In this document: piece by piece, positions 1 through 8,660 of the stretch
How positions within the stretch are numbered: the first letter of the stretch is position 1
How the letters are laid out: each line of letters starts with the position of its first letter
Assembly: GCA_017619335.1 (NCBI GenBank)
Contig: JAFZSP010000058.1
Coordinates: 1 to 50,238 of the forward strand
Source of the DNA: Bacteroidaceae bacterium
GTDB lineage: Bacteria; Bacteroidota; Bacteroidia; Bacteroidales; Bacteroidaceae
Direction of reading: 5' to 3'
DNA length: 50,238 nucleotides
Notes under the pieces: model-generated
The model's database searches: none
Told to the model about the DNA's origin: nothing
What the model saw: the letters and a program-made list of their open reading frames with translations, nothing else
Position numbers and translations under genes: made by a program

Positions 1-130
1 ATGTATAATATATATAATATAATAGTAAAAGTATGTTAAAATACCGTTTTCTCTTCACCTGCCTTCTCCTGTCCCCGAGTGAGAGCCGCGAAAAAAACTG
101 TAATCTGTAATGGTGTAATGGTTTTGGGAG
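1..130. other. Gene-free left edge
   Basis: This AT-rich stretch has no credible reading frame. It holds alternating TA runs in the first 40 bases and a short tract with 7-8 bp period at 99-121. It leads into the 22-bp-unit repeat that follows the esterase gene. I see no promoter that would serve a gene in the window. Confidence 0.5.
99..121. repeat. Short tandem tract, 7-8 bp units (TGTAATC/TGTAATGG)
   Basis: Three units, one of 7 bp and two of 8 bp, share the core TGTAAT. It resembles the heptamer tracts found elsewhere in the window but is the weakest example because the period is not strict. Confidence 0.5.
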
Positions 131-248
131 GTGCCGCAAACGGACTTGCCCTTATGCGCAAGCGTACTTTCCCTTATTCGCAAACGCACTTGCCCTTATA
201 CGCAAGTGCCCTTTCGTCTGGCCGCAAGTGCCCGAGGGGCTGGACGCA
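131..248 (-). repeat. Modular 22-bp-unit repeat abutting the esterase stop codon (copy 1)
   Basis: Read on the minus strand, the element starts at the base after the esterase stop codon. It contains GC-rich modules (CAGCCCCTCG, ACTTGCGGCCAGACG) followed by near-tandem 22-bp units with core AAGTnCGyTTGCGnATAAGGG. It aligns with 24572-24667, with roughly nine mismatches and one gap of exactly one 22-bp unit. In both places it lies just downstream of a stop codon in the same sense orientation, so it would be transcribed as a 3' UTR. Confidence 0.85.
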
Positions 249-1058
249 TCACTTTCTGCCCTCCAGCACCTGCCGGATGTGCTTCTCCAAGAGGCCGAAG
301 GCGGGATGCACCATCGTGCCGTGATCGAAACCATCCAACTCATAGAGAACCGTCTGGCGGTGCCCCACGAGCTTCATCATGCGTGCCAGGTACTGGTTCT
401 CGTCGTAACGTCCATACAGCTCCAGCTCGCGGTCTCCACAGATGAGGATGAACGGCGGACAATCCGGGCGCACCCAGTAGAGCGGGGCGAAACGGTCAAT
501 GGTGGGCTGCAAGGGCTGGATGCCCTGCATCTTGCGGACATTGTAGTGCGTGATGGCCTGCCCGCTGAAAGGGACGTAGGCCGCCACAGAGTCGGCATCG
601 GTGCCGTAGCGCGCCAGCCAGGACTTGTCCAGACAGAGCATCATGCTCAGGTAGCCGCCCGCGGAGTGCCCCGTGACGAACACCTTGCGGGCACTGCCGC
701 CGTACTCCGCTGCGTGGCGGAAGGTCCAGGCGACGGCCTCGGCAGCATCGTCAATCGTCTGATCCACCGTGACCCGAGGCAGCAGACGGTAGTTCACGCC
801 CACGACCACATACCCCCTGTTCCGCAGCTCCGCAGGCACCTCCTTGGCACCCGCCTCCAGACCGCCGCCGTGAAACCACACCACGACGGGGCAGTCCGTG
901 CAGCCCTCGGGATAATACACGTCCAGCTTCAGGCGCTCGACGGCGTAGGCATCTGTTTTCACTGTGTAGGCAATGTCCTTTGCCCAGCGGTACTCCTGTG
1001 AAGAGAGGCTCAGCGACAGACACGCACAGAGCCAGAGAAGAATCATTTTTTTCATCAT
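249..1058 (-). CDS. Secreted alpha/beta-hydrolase esterase
   Basis: Predicted exported serine esterase of the alpha/beta-hydrolase fold (BD-FAE/carboxylesterase-like branch), about 269 aa. The first 20 residues form a signal peptide. The oxyanion motif HGGG is near residue 63 and the nucleophile elbow GHSAGG gives Ser132. The acid is probably in the CGDRELE stretch and the base is the His of GFDHG near the C-terminus. The ATG at 1079 is rejected because it lies inside the -7 box; 1058 or 1055 are the likely starts. The gene is divergent from a GH43 glycosidase, so a role in removing acyl groups from dietary glycan is plausible but inferred. The exact substrate cannot be read from sequence. 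Confidence 0.85.
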   Translation of the reverse strand: MMKKMILLWLCACLSLSLSSQEYRWAKDIAYTVKTDAYAVERLKLDVYYPEGCTDCPVVVWFHGGGLEAGAKEVPAELRNRGYVVVGVNYRLLPRVTVDQTIDDAAEAVAWTFRHAAEYGGSARKVFVTGHSAGGYLSMMLCLDKSWLARYGTDADSVAAYVPFSGQAITHYNVRKMQGIQPLQPTIDRFAPLYWVRPDCPPFILICGDRELELYGRYDENQYLARMMKLVGHRQTVLYELDGFDHGTMVHPAFGLLEKHIRQVLEGRK

Positions 1059-1076
1059 TTCAACGTTTTTCGGGCA

Positions 1077-1084
1077 CAAAGTTA
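1077..1084 (-). promoter_or_regulatory. Promoter -7 box for the esterase
   Basis: TAACTTTG on the minus strand matches the Bacteroidota -7 consensus TAnnTTTG and lies 18 bp upstream of the start at 1058. Confidence 0.6.
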
Positions 1085-1182
1085 AGCAGTTTTTCTCGAT
1101 TTTCCGTCATTTTGCCACACTTTTTTCTGTTTTCAGAAGAAATAGAGACGAGAGAGGAAACCCAATGTGCCGAAAATGCACT

Positions 1183-1190
1183 ATCTTTGC
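1183..1190 (+). promoter_or_regulatory. Promoter -7 box for the GH43 gene
   Basis: TATCTTTG, followed by GCACC, lies 30 bp upstream of the ATG at 1221 and matches the Bacteroidota -7 consensus. Confidence 0.75.
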
Positions 1191-1220
1191 ACCGCAAAAC
1201 TCTTTTTCAAACCATAAAAA

Positions 1221-3263
1221 ATGAAACGAAAGCTCCTTTTCCTCCTCCTCCTCGCTGCCACAGCAGCCAGTGCACAGAACCCCTATCTCCCGCTCTGGGA
1301 GCATCTGCCAGACGGCGAACCACGCGTCTTCGAAGACCCCGACAACCCAGGCAAGCTCCGCGCCTACATCATTGGCTCACACGACGTGACCTACACCGCC
1401 TACTGCGGCCCCGATATCCGCATGTGGTCGGCACCTGTGGAAGACCTCAGCCAATGGCGCGACGAGGGTCCCATCTTCACGTGGTTCGTCAGCGGACAGT
1501 GGGACACGATGTTTGCTCCTGACCTCGTGGAAACCGTTGACAAGCAGACGGGCAAGAAGACCTACTGGCTCTATCCGCACTCCCGCGGCTGGCGGCGCGT
1601 GCCCATGGTGTGCAAGGGCGACCGCCCCAACGGCCCCTTCACGCCCGTGAACCTCACTGCCGACGGCACACAGTGCCTGCCCGGCTCGCTCATCGACTTC
1701 GACCCGAGCGTGTTCATCGAGCCTGTGACCAACAAGAAGGACAAGGATTTCGACAAGGGCTACCGCGCCTACGTCTTCTACGGTTTCCAGCACTCCACCG
1801 CCTGTGAGCTGGACCAGAACACGATGTACAGCCAGCGTCCGGGCACAGAACTCATCGACCCCTTCATCCCCGCCAGCAGTCACGACGGACGCCTCCTGGA
1901 CAAGGAAGGCAGCCAGTACAAGGCACTCTACCAGGGACAGAACCCGCTGGATTTCAACTTCTTCGAGGCCAGCAGCATCCGTCAGGTGGGCAACAAGTAT
2001 GTGATGGTGTTCAGCGGCTACTCCGGCAAGGAATACGGTTTGGGCAACACCAACTCCGCACTGCGTTACGCCTTCGGAGACTCTCCACTGGGTCCCTGGC
2101 GCTCGGGCGGCGTGCTGGTGGATTCACGAGGTGTGGTGCTCAACGAGGACGGCTCCAAGCTCATCACCACCAACGCCGGACACAACACCCACGGCTCGCT
2201 GCAGGAAATCAACGGACAGTGGTACGTCTTCTATCACCGCCCGCCACGTGGATTCGGCAACGCACGTCAGGCAATGGTGGCACCCGTGAAGATTGAGTGG
2301 GACAAGAAGCCTGTGGCCAAGGGAGGCGTGGTGCGCATAACGGGTTACGACCCCTTCACGGCCAACAACGAGTGGACAGCCAAAGCCAGCGACGGCAACG
2401 AATACACGGGTGCCGAGGTGACCAGCGAGGGTTTCCAGATTTTCGGCCTCCCACCCTACGCCTACTACAGCGCAGGTCTCGCTTGCTTCATGTATGGGCC
2501 CGGCTCCAATGAATGGATGCAGGACAACCACGACGTGTGGGCCAACCACATGGACCTGGCAGGCATCAAGAATGGAGGCATCGTGGGCTTCAAGTACTTC
2601 GGATTCAGCGGATTGGCACAGACAGAAAAAGGTGTTGTGCCTTTCCAGGGAACCCAGAAGGGCGACGACACCAATATCTATGTGAACCTGACCCACGGCC
2701 ATCACGGCGCCTTCCGCATTCACGTGCTGCTGGACGACCCCTGGAAGGGACAGGAAATCGCAACCATCTCTGTTCCAGAGTCTGACAACAGAGGAGCTGC
2801 TGTCTTCGGAGCCCGCGTGCCGGCTGTGGAAGGGCTCACGGGCAAGCACGCCATCTACCTCGTCGCAGACGGTCCAGAAATCCAGGAACCTGAGCAGCCG
2901 CAGGGACGCCCCCAGTGGGGTCGCCGTCAGCAGCCGCAGCGTCCCCAGGGACTCTTTGACCTCCACGGAATCGGATTCAGAAAAGGCTCCGCAGCCACAG
3001 CCGTTCCCGCTGTGCCGCAAGTCACCATCACCGTTGACGGTCAGAAACTTAACATCCCCGAGCGGCCCCTGATGTCCACCAACCAAAATGGTTACACAGA
3101 GTGCAACCATTATCAGCTTTACGCTCCCTTGAAGGCCGCCGCACAGGTGAAAGCCGAGGCCAGCGTGCCGGGCGTGAAATTCGTCATCAGCCCCCTCAGC
3201 GACGGACGCGCCACCGTGCGTGCAACCTATCAAGGTAAAGAGAAAGTATTCCTCATCAACTAA
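1221..3263 (+). CDS. Exported family 43 glycoside hydrolase with C-terminal CBM-like domain
   Basis: A 680 aa protein with a signal peptide (residues 1-18, ending ASAQ). The N-terminal 370 residues resemble the five-bladed propeller of GH43 enzymes, which cleave arabinofuranosyl or xylosyl (some galactosyl) linkages. Likely catalytic positions are Asp161 in DFDPSVF and Glu249 in NFFEASSIR; the first acidic residue is probably in the EDPDNPG region near residue 40. Residues about 400-590 look like a CBM6-type beta-sandwich, ending in GKHAIYLVADG and FDLHGIGF, with a Gln/Pro/Arg-rich insert (QPQGRPQWGRRQQPQRPQ) between these two strands. The last 80 residues form a small extra domain. The 3' end overlaps convergent clpB by 8 bp. 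Subfamily and linkage specificity are not decidable here. Confidence 0.85.
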   Translation: MKRKLLFLLLLAATAASAQNPYLPLWEHLPDGEPRVFEDPDNPGKLRAYIIGSHDVTYTAYCGPDIRMWSAPVEDLSQWRDEGPIFTWFVSGQWDTMFAPDLVETVDKQTGKKTYWLYPHSRGWRRVPMVCKGDRPNGPFTPVNLTADGTQCLPGSLIDFDPSVFIEPVTNKKDKDFDKGYRAYVFYGFQHSTACELDQNTMYSQRPGTELIDPFIPASSHDGRLLDKEGSQYKALYQGQNPLDFNFFEASSIRQVGNKYVMVFSGYSGKEYGLGNTNSALRYAFGDSPLGPWRSGGVLVDSRGVVLNEDGSKLITTNAGHNTHGSLQEINGQWYVFYHRPPRGFGNARQAMVAPVKIEWDKKPVAKGGVVRITGYDPFTANNEWTAKASDGNEYTGAEVTSEGFQIFGLPPYAYYSAGLACFMYGPGSNEWMQDNHDVWANHMDLAGIKNGGIVGFKYFGFSGLAQTEKGVVPFQGTQKGDDTNIYVNLTHGHHGAFRIHVLLDDPWKGQEIATISVPESDNRGAAVFGARVPAVEGLTGKHAIYLVADGPEIQEPEQPQGRPQWGRRQQPQRPQGLFDLHGIGFRKGSAATAVPAVPQVTITVDGQKLNIPERPLMSTNQNGYTECNHYQLYAPLKAAAQVKAEASVPGVKFVISPLSDGRATVRATYQGKEKVFLIN

Positions 3264-5889
3264 AGGTGAGGTGATCGTCGGCAGCATCCACGTGAATGGG
3301 ATGCTCGCGGCTCACTGTGCCGGCCAGAATGGCACGCGAGAGATCATTGAGCAGCAGGCGCTGGATGGCGCGCTTCACAGGACGGGCTCCGAACTCGGGG
3401 TCATAGCCCTCGCGAGTGAGCAGATTCAGTGCGGCCTCGGAGAGATCCAGCGTGATGCCGTTCTGGCCGAGCATCTTCTGGACAGCAGACACTTGCAGCT
3501 GCACCACTTGGCGTATCTCGCTCTGCGTCAGAGGCTCAAACATGATGGTCTCGTCGATGCGGTTCAGGAACTCGGGACGGATGGTGCGTTTCAGCTGTTC
3601 CATCACCGTGCGCTTGGTTTCCTCAATCACCGCTTCACGATTGATGGCGGGCACGCCGCTTTCCACGCTACCGTTGGCGGGCGAGTTGAGGCGGGCAAAT
3701 TGCTCACGGATGTACTCGCTGCCGAGGTTGGAGGTGAGGATGATGATGGTGTTCTTGAAGTTCACCGTGCGCCCCTTGTTGTCCGTCAGGCGGCCATCGT
3801 CCAGCACTTGCAGCAGTGTGTTGAAGACGTCGGGGTGTGCCTTCTCGATTTCATCGAAGAGCACCACGCTGTAAGGCTTGCGCCGCACGGCCTCGGTGAG
3901 CTGTCCGCCCTCGTCGTAACCCACATATCCCGGAGGGGCACCGATGAGTCGGCTGACGCTGTGTTTCTCCTGATACTCAGACATATCGATTCGCGTCATC
4001 ATGCTCTCATCATCAAAGAGGAATTCTGCCAGCGCCTTGGCCAGCTCCGTCTTTCCGACGCCAGTAGTGCCCAGGAAGATGAAACTGCCGATGGGGCGTT
4101 TGGGGTCTTGCAGACCTGCACGCGAGCGCCGAACGGCATCACTGACGGCACGGATGGCCTCGTCCTGACCGATCACCCGCTTGTGCAGTTCCTCTTCCAG
4201 ATGCAGCAGCTTCTCGCGCTCGCTCTGTAGCATCTTCGAGACGGGGATGCCCGTCCAGCGGCTCACCACCTCGCCGATGTCGTCTGCAGTCACTTCCTCC
4301 TTCACCATCGCCTCCGAACCTTGGGCATTGCGCAGCTGTTCCTGAATCTTCTGTATCTCAGCTTCCAGCGCTTGCAGGCTGCCGTAGCGGATTTCTGCCA
4401 CGCGGCCGTAGTTGCCCTCGCGTTCTGCGCGATCGGCCTCAAACTTCAGCTGCTCCATCTGTTGCTTGTTCTGCTGAATCTTGGAGAGGAGAGCCTTCTC
4501 GCCTTCCCACTTGGCACGCATCTGCTGCTCCTGCTCCTGCAAGTCGGCGATATCCTTATTTAATTGGGCAAGTTTGGAGGCGCTGGCACCGGCCACCACC
4601 TCGCGCTTAATGCTTTCACGCTCAATCTCCAACTGCTTCAGTCTCCTCGTAATCTCATCCAGTTCCTCGGGCACGCTGTCGCGCTCCATGCGGAGCTTGG
4701 CAGCAGCTTCATCCATCAGGTCTATGGCCTTGTCGGGCAGGAAACGGTCGGTGATGTAACGGTTGGAGAGTTCCACAGCGGCAATGATGGCATCGTCCTG
4801 AATACGAACACGATGGTGGTTCTCATAACGCTCCTTCAAGCCACGCAGGATGCTGATGCTGGAGAGCGTGTCCGGCTCATCCACCATCACGCTCTGGAAA
4901 CGACGCTCCAGGGCCTTGTCCTTCTCGAAGTACTTCTGGTACTCGTCCAGCGTGGTGGCTCCGATGGCGCGCAGTTCGCCTCTTGCAAGGGCCGGTTTCA
5001 GGATGTTGGCGGCATCCATAGCGCCCTCGCTCTTGCCAGCTCCCACCAGCGTGTGAATCTCATCGATGAAGAGGATGATGCGCCCTTCGCTCTTCGTCAC
5101 CTCGTTGATGACGGATTTCAGACGCTCCTCGAACTCGCCCTTGTACTTGGCACCAGCAATCAGTGCACCCATATCGAGGGAGAAGAGTTGCTTTTCACGC
5201 AGATTCTCAGGCACATCGCCGCGAAGGATTCGATGGGCGAGGCCTTCCACGATGGCGGTCTTACCCGTACCCGGCTCACCTATCAAGATGGGGTTGTTCT
5301 TGGTGCGGCGAGAGAGGATTTGCAGCACACGGCGGATTTCCTCGTCACGACCAATCACGGGGTCGAGCTTCCCTGCGCGCGCTTCTTCTATAAGGTTTCG
5401 CGCGTATTTGGAGAGGCTCTGGTAGGTGTCCTCGCTGGATTGCGACTTCACCTGCTGTCCGCCCCTGAGTTCACGGATGGCGGCAGCGAGTTCTTTCTCT
5501 GTCACGCCAGCGTCCTTGAGGATTTTGGCGGCTGTGCTGTTGCTGCCCACGAGGGCAAGGAGCATCACTTCAATGCTGACGAACTCGTCGCCCTGCTTGC
5601 CAGCCAATTCTTCGGCACGGGTGAGGATGTTATTGGTTTCGCGACTGAGGTACGGTTCACCGCCCTCCACACGCGGCAGGCTCTGCAACTGAGCCTCAAG
5701 GGCTTGGCTGACGGCCTGTTCGTTGACCGACAGCTTACGCAGCAGGAACTGAGTCACTTGCTGCCCCGTCTTCATAATGGCGGAGAGCAGGTGTTCCGGC
5801 TCGATGGCCTGCTGACGGCGAGCCTCGGCCGTGCGCACGGCCTCCTGAACGGCCTCCTGCGCTTTGATGGTAAATTTGTCGAAGTTCAT
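3256..5889 (-). CDS. clpB: ATP-dependent chaperone ClpB
   Basis: An 877 aa Hsp100 disaggregase that pulls polypeptides out of aggregates together with DnaK. Order: Clp N domain (from [18 protein letters not shown]), first AAA+ module with Walker A GEPGTGKT at 204-211 and Walker [11 protein letters not shown], the coiled-coil middle domain, and second AAA+ module with GTTGVGKT at 607-614. The Thr in the second P-loop replaces the usual Pro of GPTGVGKT. The start at 5889 is where ClpB homology begins; the frame extends upstream to 6030 without homology. The leader contains a heptamer tract (5909-5936) and an inverted repeat (5984-6010). The 3' end overlaps the convergent GH43 gene by 8 bp. Confidence 0.97.
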   Translation of the reverse strand: MNFDKFTIKAQEAVQEAVRTAEARRQQAIEPEHLLSAIMKTGQQVTQFLLRKLSVNEQAVSQALEAQLQSLPRVEGGEPYLSRETNNILTRAEELAGKQGDEFVSIEVMLLALVGSNSTAAKILKDAGVTEKELAAAIRELRGGQQVKSQSSEDTYQSLSKYARNLIEEARAGKLDPVIGRDEEIRRVLQILSRRTKNNPILIGEPGTGKTAIVEGLAHRILRGDVPENLREKQLFSLDMGALIAGAKYKGEFEERLKSVINEVTKSEGRIILFIDEIHTLVGAGKSEGAMDAANILKPALARGELRAIGATTLDEYQKYFEKDKALERRFQSVMVDEPDTLSSISILRGLKERYENHHRVRIQDDAIIAAVELSNRYITDRFLPDKAIDLMDEAAAKLRMERDSVPEELDEITRRLKQLEIERESIKREVVAGASASKLAQLNKDIADLQEQEQQMRAKWEGEKALLSKIQQNKQQMEQLKFEADRAEREGNYGRVAEIRYGSLQALEAEIQKIQEQLRNAQGSEAMVKEEVTADDIGEVVSRWTGIPVSKMLQSEREKLLHLEEELHKRVIGQDEAIRAVSDAVRRSRAGLQDPKRPIGSFIFLGTTGVGKTELAKALAEFLFDDESMMTRIDMSEYQEKHSVSRLIGAPPGYVGYDEGGQLTEAVRRKPYSVVLFDEIEKAHPDVFNTLLQVLDDGRLTDNKGRTVNFKNTIIILTSNLGSEYIREQFARLNSPANGSVESGVPAINREAVIEETKRTVMEQLKRTIRPEFLNRIDETIMFEPLTQSEIRQVVQLQVSAVQKMLGQNGITLDLSEAALNLLTREGYDPEFGARPVKRAIQRLLLNDLSRAILAGTVSREHPIHVDAADDHLTFS

Positions 5890-5908
5890 ATCTTTTGAAT
5901 TTTTAGAG

Positions 5909-5936
5909 TTGAAACTTGAATCTTGAAACTTGAATC
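5909..5936. repeat. Heptamer tract in the clpB leader (TTGAAAC/TTGAATC x4)
   Basis: Four perfect 7-bp units alternate TTGAAAC and TTGAATC. On the clpB sense strand they read GATTCAA and GTTTCAA, the same two heptamers as the ten-unit tract at 45639-45708, which is also directly upstream of a start codon. Confidence 0.9.
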
Positions 5937-5983
5937 CTTTACCCCCGCGGCGGCAAAAGACGTGCGAGCAAAAAGAAAGCGGC

Positions 5984-6010
5984 CAAAAAGTCAGCAAATC
6001 AGACTTTTTG
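5984..6010. promoter_or_regulatory. Inverted repeat upstream of clpB
   Basis: CAAAAAGTC and GACTTTTTG form a perfect 9-bp inverted repeat around a 9-base spacer. It lies 95 bp upstream of the clpB start and downstream of queA. It could be a hairpin in the queA 3' end or an operator for clpB; nothing in the sequence decides between these. Confidence 0.4.
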
Positions 6011-6031
6011 ACCACATCAATTGGGAGCAAA

Positions 6032-6047
6032 CTGCCAGGATTGGCAG
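6032..6047 (-). terminator. Small hairpin after queA, possible weak terminator
   Basis: CTGCCA and TGGCAG pair around a 4-base loop, 10 bp beyond the queA stop, with only three T residues following on the minus strand. The stem is short and the T tract poor. Confidence 0.3.
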
Positions 6048-6057
6048 GGTACGCGAC

Positions 6058-7296
6058 TCAAGGAATCAGCAACGATGAATCCCCGTAACTGAGAAAACGG
6101 AAATCGTTATCGAGGGCGTAACGATAAATATCACGCCACCGTTCATCCCCCACGAAAGCGGCAATCAGCAGCAGCAGCGTGGATTGCGGCTGGTGGAAAT
6201 TGGTCACCATGCGACGGACGATGTGATAATGATAACCCGGAGCAATGATGATCTGTGTGGAAGTGCGCAGGGAATCGATGTGGCGGCGGTCCATCCAGGA
6301 GAGGATGGCACGGAGCGGTTCCAGAGGTGATTGCCCGCTACACGCATCCGTCTCATACGGTTCCCATTGGAGGACTTTCAGCTCTTCCTCGCAGGCATCA
6401 GGGTTGGCCAGAATCTTCCTACCTATATAATATAAGGACTCCAACGTGCGGACGCTGGTGGTCCCCACGGCCGTACACGCACCATCATGCCGCAGAAGCG
6501 CCTCGATGACAGAACGCGGGACACTGATCCATTCACTGTGCATCTCGTGACCCTCGATGTGCTCGCTCTTGACAGGCTTGAAGGTTCCCGCACCCACGTG
6601 CAACGTCACCTCTGCCCGCTCGATACCCCGCTGGTCAATGGCTTCCAGCACAGCAGGCGTGAAATGCAGGCCGGCTGTAGGTGCTGCCACGCTCCCCTTT
6701 ACCTTGGAATAAACTGTCTGATAAGTCTTTAGGTCGCTGGCTTCTGTGGCGCGATTCAGGTAGGGAGGAATCGGCAATTCGCCACACGCGTCCAGAACTT
6801 GTGCCCACGTGACATCAGCATCGGACCAGGTGAACTGTATCAGTGACTCGCCAGGCTTGGAGGTGAGAGCGGCATCTGTGCTTCGTTCCGCCGTCAGCAT
6901 CACGTCCTTGCCCTCCACCGTGATAACACGTGTGAGCGACCCCGTTTTCCACTTCTTCGCGTTGCCCACCAGACAGTGCCAGATGCAACTCTTCGTCTGC
7001 TGGAACATCAGCACATAGTCATGAGGCTGAGCCGGTTCCAGACAGAAGACCTCAATGAGGGCTCCCGTCTCCTTGCGGAAATGCAGACGAGCCTGAATGA
7101 CACGCGTGTTGTTCATCACCAGCAGCGAGCCCTCGGGCAGCAACGCTGGCAAATCGCGGAATTGGCGGTGGCTGATGCAGCCGTGATCATAAATCAGCAG
7201 CTTGGAGGCATCACGTTCTGCCAGCGGGTACTTGGCGATGCGCTCGTCTGGCAAATCGTAGGAGAAATCCGCTATCTTTATGTCTTTCGGGTTCAT
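6058..7296 (-). CDS. queA: S-adenosylmethionine:tRNA ribosyltransferase-isomerase QueA
   Basis: A 412 aa enzyme that transfers the ribosyl moiety of SAM to preQ1 at the tRNA wobble position to make epoxyqueuosine. Family hallmarks are visible: SLLVMNNTRVIQARL near the N-terminus, GELPIPPYL, the conserved block SVAAPTAGLHFT, the LHVGAGTFKPV block, GTTSVRTLES, and NFHQPQSTLLLLIAAF near the C-terminus. An internal expansion before the C-terminal block makes it somewhat longer than the roughly 350 aa proteobacterial form. Its ATG overlaps the stop of the upstream Smr gene by 4 bp (ATGA), so the two are translationally coupled in one operon. Confidence 0.96.
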   Translation of the reverse strand: MNPKDIKIADFSYDLPDERIAKYPLAERDASKLLIYDHGCISHRQFRDLPALLPEGSLLVMNNTRVIQARLHFRKETGALIEVFCLEPAQPHDYVLMFQQTKSCIWHCLVGNAKKWKTGSLTRVITVEGKDVMLTAERSTDAALTSKPGESLIQFTWSDADVTWAQVLDACGELPIPPYLNRATEASDLKTYQTVYSKVKGSVAAPTAGLHFTPAVLEAIDQRGIERAEVTLHVGAGTFKPVKSEHIEGHEMHSEWISVPRSVIEALLRHDGACTAVGTTSVRTLESLYYIGRKILANPDACEEELKVLQWEPYETDACSGQSPLEPLRAILSWMDRRHIDSLRTSTQIIIAPGYHYHIVRRMVTNFHQPQSTLLLLIAAFVGDERWRDIYRYALDNDFRFLSYGDSSLLIP

Positions 7297-8522
7297 CGGA
7301 TCGTCACCATTGTGGCACCATAACCATATTTCTGGAAGGAAGCATCCTCGTAGGTGCAGCCGTGATAACGACGACTCAGCTCCTTGATGAGTGCTTCACG
7401 CAGCACGCCCTCTCCCTTGCCGTGAATGAAGACGATGCGCTGACCTTTCTTCTTGATGTTGCGATCCATCATGATGCGGAACTCTGTGAGCTGAGTGTTC
7501 AGCAAGACGCTGGGAGAGAGGCCGTTGGTGTTCTCTAAGAGGGCATTGATGTGAAGGTCCACCTCGATGATGTCCTCCTTCTCCGGCAGGATATTCGGCT
7601 TGGAGAAGTGCGGGTCACGCTCGGCTTCTGCGGCCTTCTTCTTGGCCAGCTTGGCTTGCTGCTCGGCTTTCAGGGCACGCTTGGCGGCTTTCAGAGCCTC
7701 GCGCTCTTCCTCACGAGTGCGCTGGGGTATTACAGGAACTGTCTCAGGGATTTCCGGGTTATCAGGAGTATCTGAATCTGCTGGATAATCCTGTTCCTCT
7801 GCTTCCTCAGAGATTCTCTCCATCACCTCTGTGGCCTCCACAAACACCTGACGCACAGGGCGATCGTCACGGACAATATCATACAAGAGGGCTGGCTCAT
7901 GGAAGAAAGGCGAGGAGCGGAAGACGTGCAGCTTGTAGAATTTCACCGTGTCCAAACGCAGTTCCACGCCCACAGCCGGCTTCATCATGTAGGGCTTGTC
8001 CTGCTTCCAGGCAATGAGCTGCACGCTCAGCCGTTCCAGATCATTCAGGATGGAACGGTCGAAGGTCTCCAAGAGCTGCTTGGTATTCGGCGACAACATT
8101 CCCTGCCAACGCAGGTGCCAGGCGGCACCCTCGTTGTTGGAGAAGACGACGCTCACGAAATAGTTGGAGTCGTTGACCAGATAGGTCTCGAACTGCGTGT
8201 TGGAGAGTTCCCGTGAGTTCACGGGCACAAAAGCCAGACAGACGTTCAGCAGGTCACCGCCCTTGCGCTCGTGAACCACCTGCGGCGTCTCGGCAGCAGA
8301 GGGTGCAGCAGCAGGAGAAGCAGAGGGTGCCTCAGCCTGTACCTTCTTAGGCCTGCGTTCAAAATTATTTACATTCGTCTCCACTGCCACCACCTGCGAG
8401 CGCAGCATGGGGATATTGAACCCGTCCTCGTCCTCGACGAGCACGATGTCCTTTCCTTGAAAACCGGCCACGACACCGCCGCCGACTTCGTTCAGGAACC
8501 TTACTTTATCACCTATTTGCAT
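7293..8522 (-). CDS. DUF2027 and Smr domain protein
   Basis: A 409 aa cytoplasmic protein. The N-terminal 50 residues ([18 protein letters not shown], then [23 protein letters not shown]) form an SH3-like start of the DUF2027 module, which occupies most of the protein. A charged Ala/Lys/Glu-rich coiled-coil linker (about 270-315) precedes a C-terminal Smr domain (about 325-409) with VDLHI and the [10 protein letters not shown] motif. Smr domains are nucleic-acid endonucleases in MutS2 and related proteins; the substrate here is unknown. The start at 8522 follows the promoter at 8546-8553; the longer frame to 8660 runs through the promoter and a repeat tract. It is first in an operon with queA and divergent from tex. 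Confidence 0.88.
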   Translation of the reverse strand: MQIGDKVRFLNEVGGGVVAGFQGKDIVLVEDEDGFNIPMLRSQVVAVETNVNNFERRPKKVQAEAPSASPAAAPSAAETPQVVHERKGGDLLNVCLAFVPVNSRELSNTQFETYLVNDSNYFVSVVFSNNEGAAWHLRWQGMLSPNTKQLLETFDRSILNDLERLSVQLIAWKQDKPYMMKPAVGVELRLDTVKFYKLHVFRSSPFFHEPALLYDIVRDDRPVRQVFVEATEVMERISEEAEEQDYPADSDTPDNPEIPETVPVIPQRTREEEREALKAAKRALKAEQQAKLAKKKAAEAERDPHFSKPNILPEKEDIIEVDLHINALLENTNGLSPSVLLNTQLTEFRIMMDRNIKKKGQRIVFIHGKGEGVLREALIKELSRRYHGCTYEDASFQKYGYGATMVTIR

Positions 8523-8545
8523 GGTCTTTTTTCTTATTTTGGCCG

Positions 8546-8553
8546 CAAAGGTA
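8546..8553 (-). promoter_or_regulatory. Promoter -7 box for the Smr-queA operon
   Basis: TACCTTTG on the minus strand, 24 bp upstream of the start at 8522. Confidence 0.75.
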
Positions 8554-8561
8554 AGAAAAAG

Positions 8562-8589
8562 TTTAGAGTTTCGAGGGTAGAGTTTAGAG
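8562..8589. repeat. Heptamer tract between divergent Smr and tex promoters (TTTAGAG family)
   Basis: Four 7-bp units: TTTAGAG, TTTCGAG, GGTAGAG, TTTAGAG. It lies between the two divergent promoters, where upstream promoter contacts would be expected. The unit is the reverse complement of CTCTAAA, which occurs in the tract inserted inside tex at 9871-9912. Confidence 0.85.
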
Positions 8590-8629
8590 TTTTTGCACAG
8601 AAATGGCAAAGAATTAGAGTTTTTTGTAC

Positions 8630-8637
8630 TATCTTTG
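8630..8637 (+). promoter_or_regulatory. Promoter -7 box for tex
   Basis: TATCTTTG followed by CACGC lies 23 bp upstream of the tex ATG at 8661. No clear -33 TTTG was found at 19-21 bp spacing. Confidence 0.75.
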
Positions 8638-8660
8638 CACGCAAAAGAACGATATTTCAC

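Noticed and set aside
5890..6030. Longer N-terminus for ClpB from an ATG at 6030
   Set aside because: The extra 47 codons run through the heptamer tract and inverted repeat and have no ClpB homology; [13 protein letters not shown] is the natural start.
8523..8660. Longer N-terminus for the Smr protein from an ATG at 8660
   Set aside because: It would include the gene's own -7 box and a repeat tract; [15 protein letters not shown] is the usual family start.
8271..8660. Upstream extension of Tex overlapping the divergent Smr gene
   Set aside because: It is antisense to a conserved gene, and Tex homology begins at 8661 after the promoter box.
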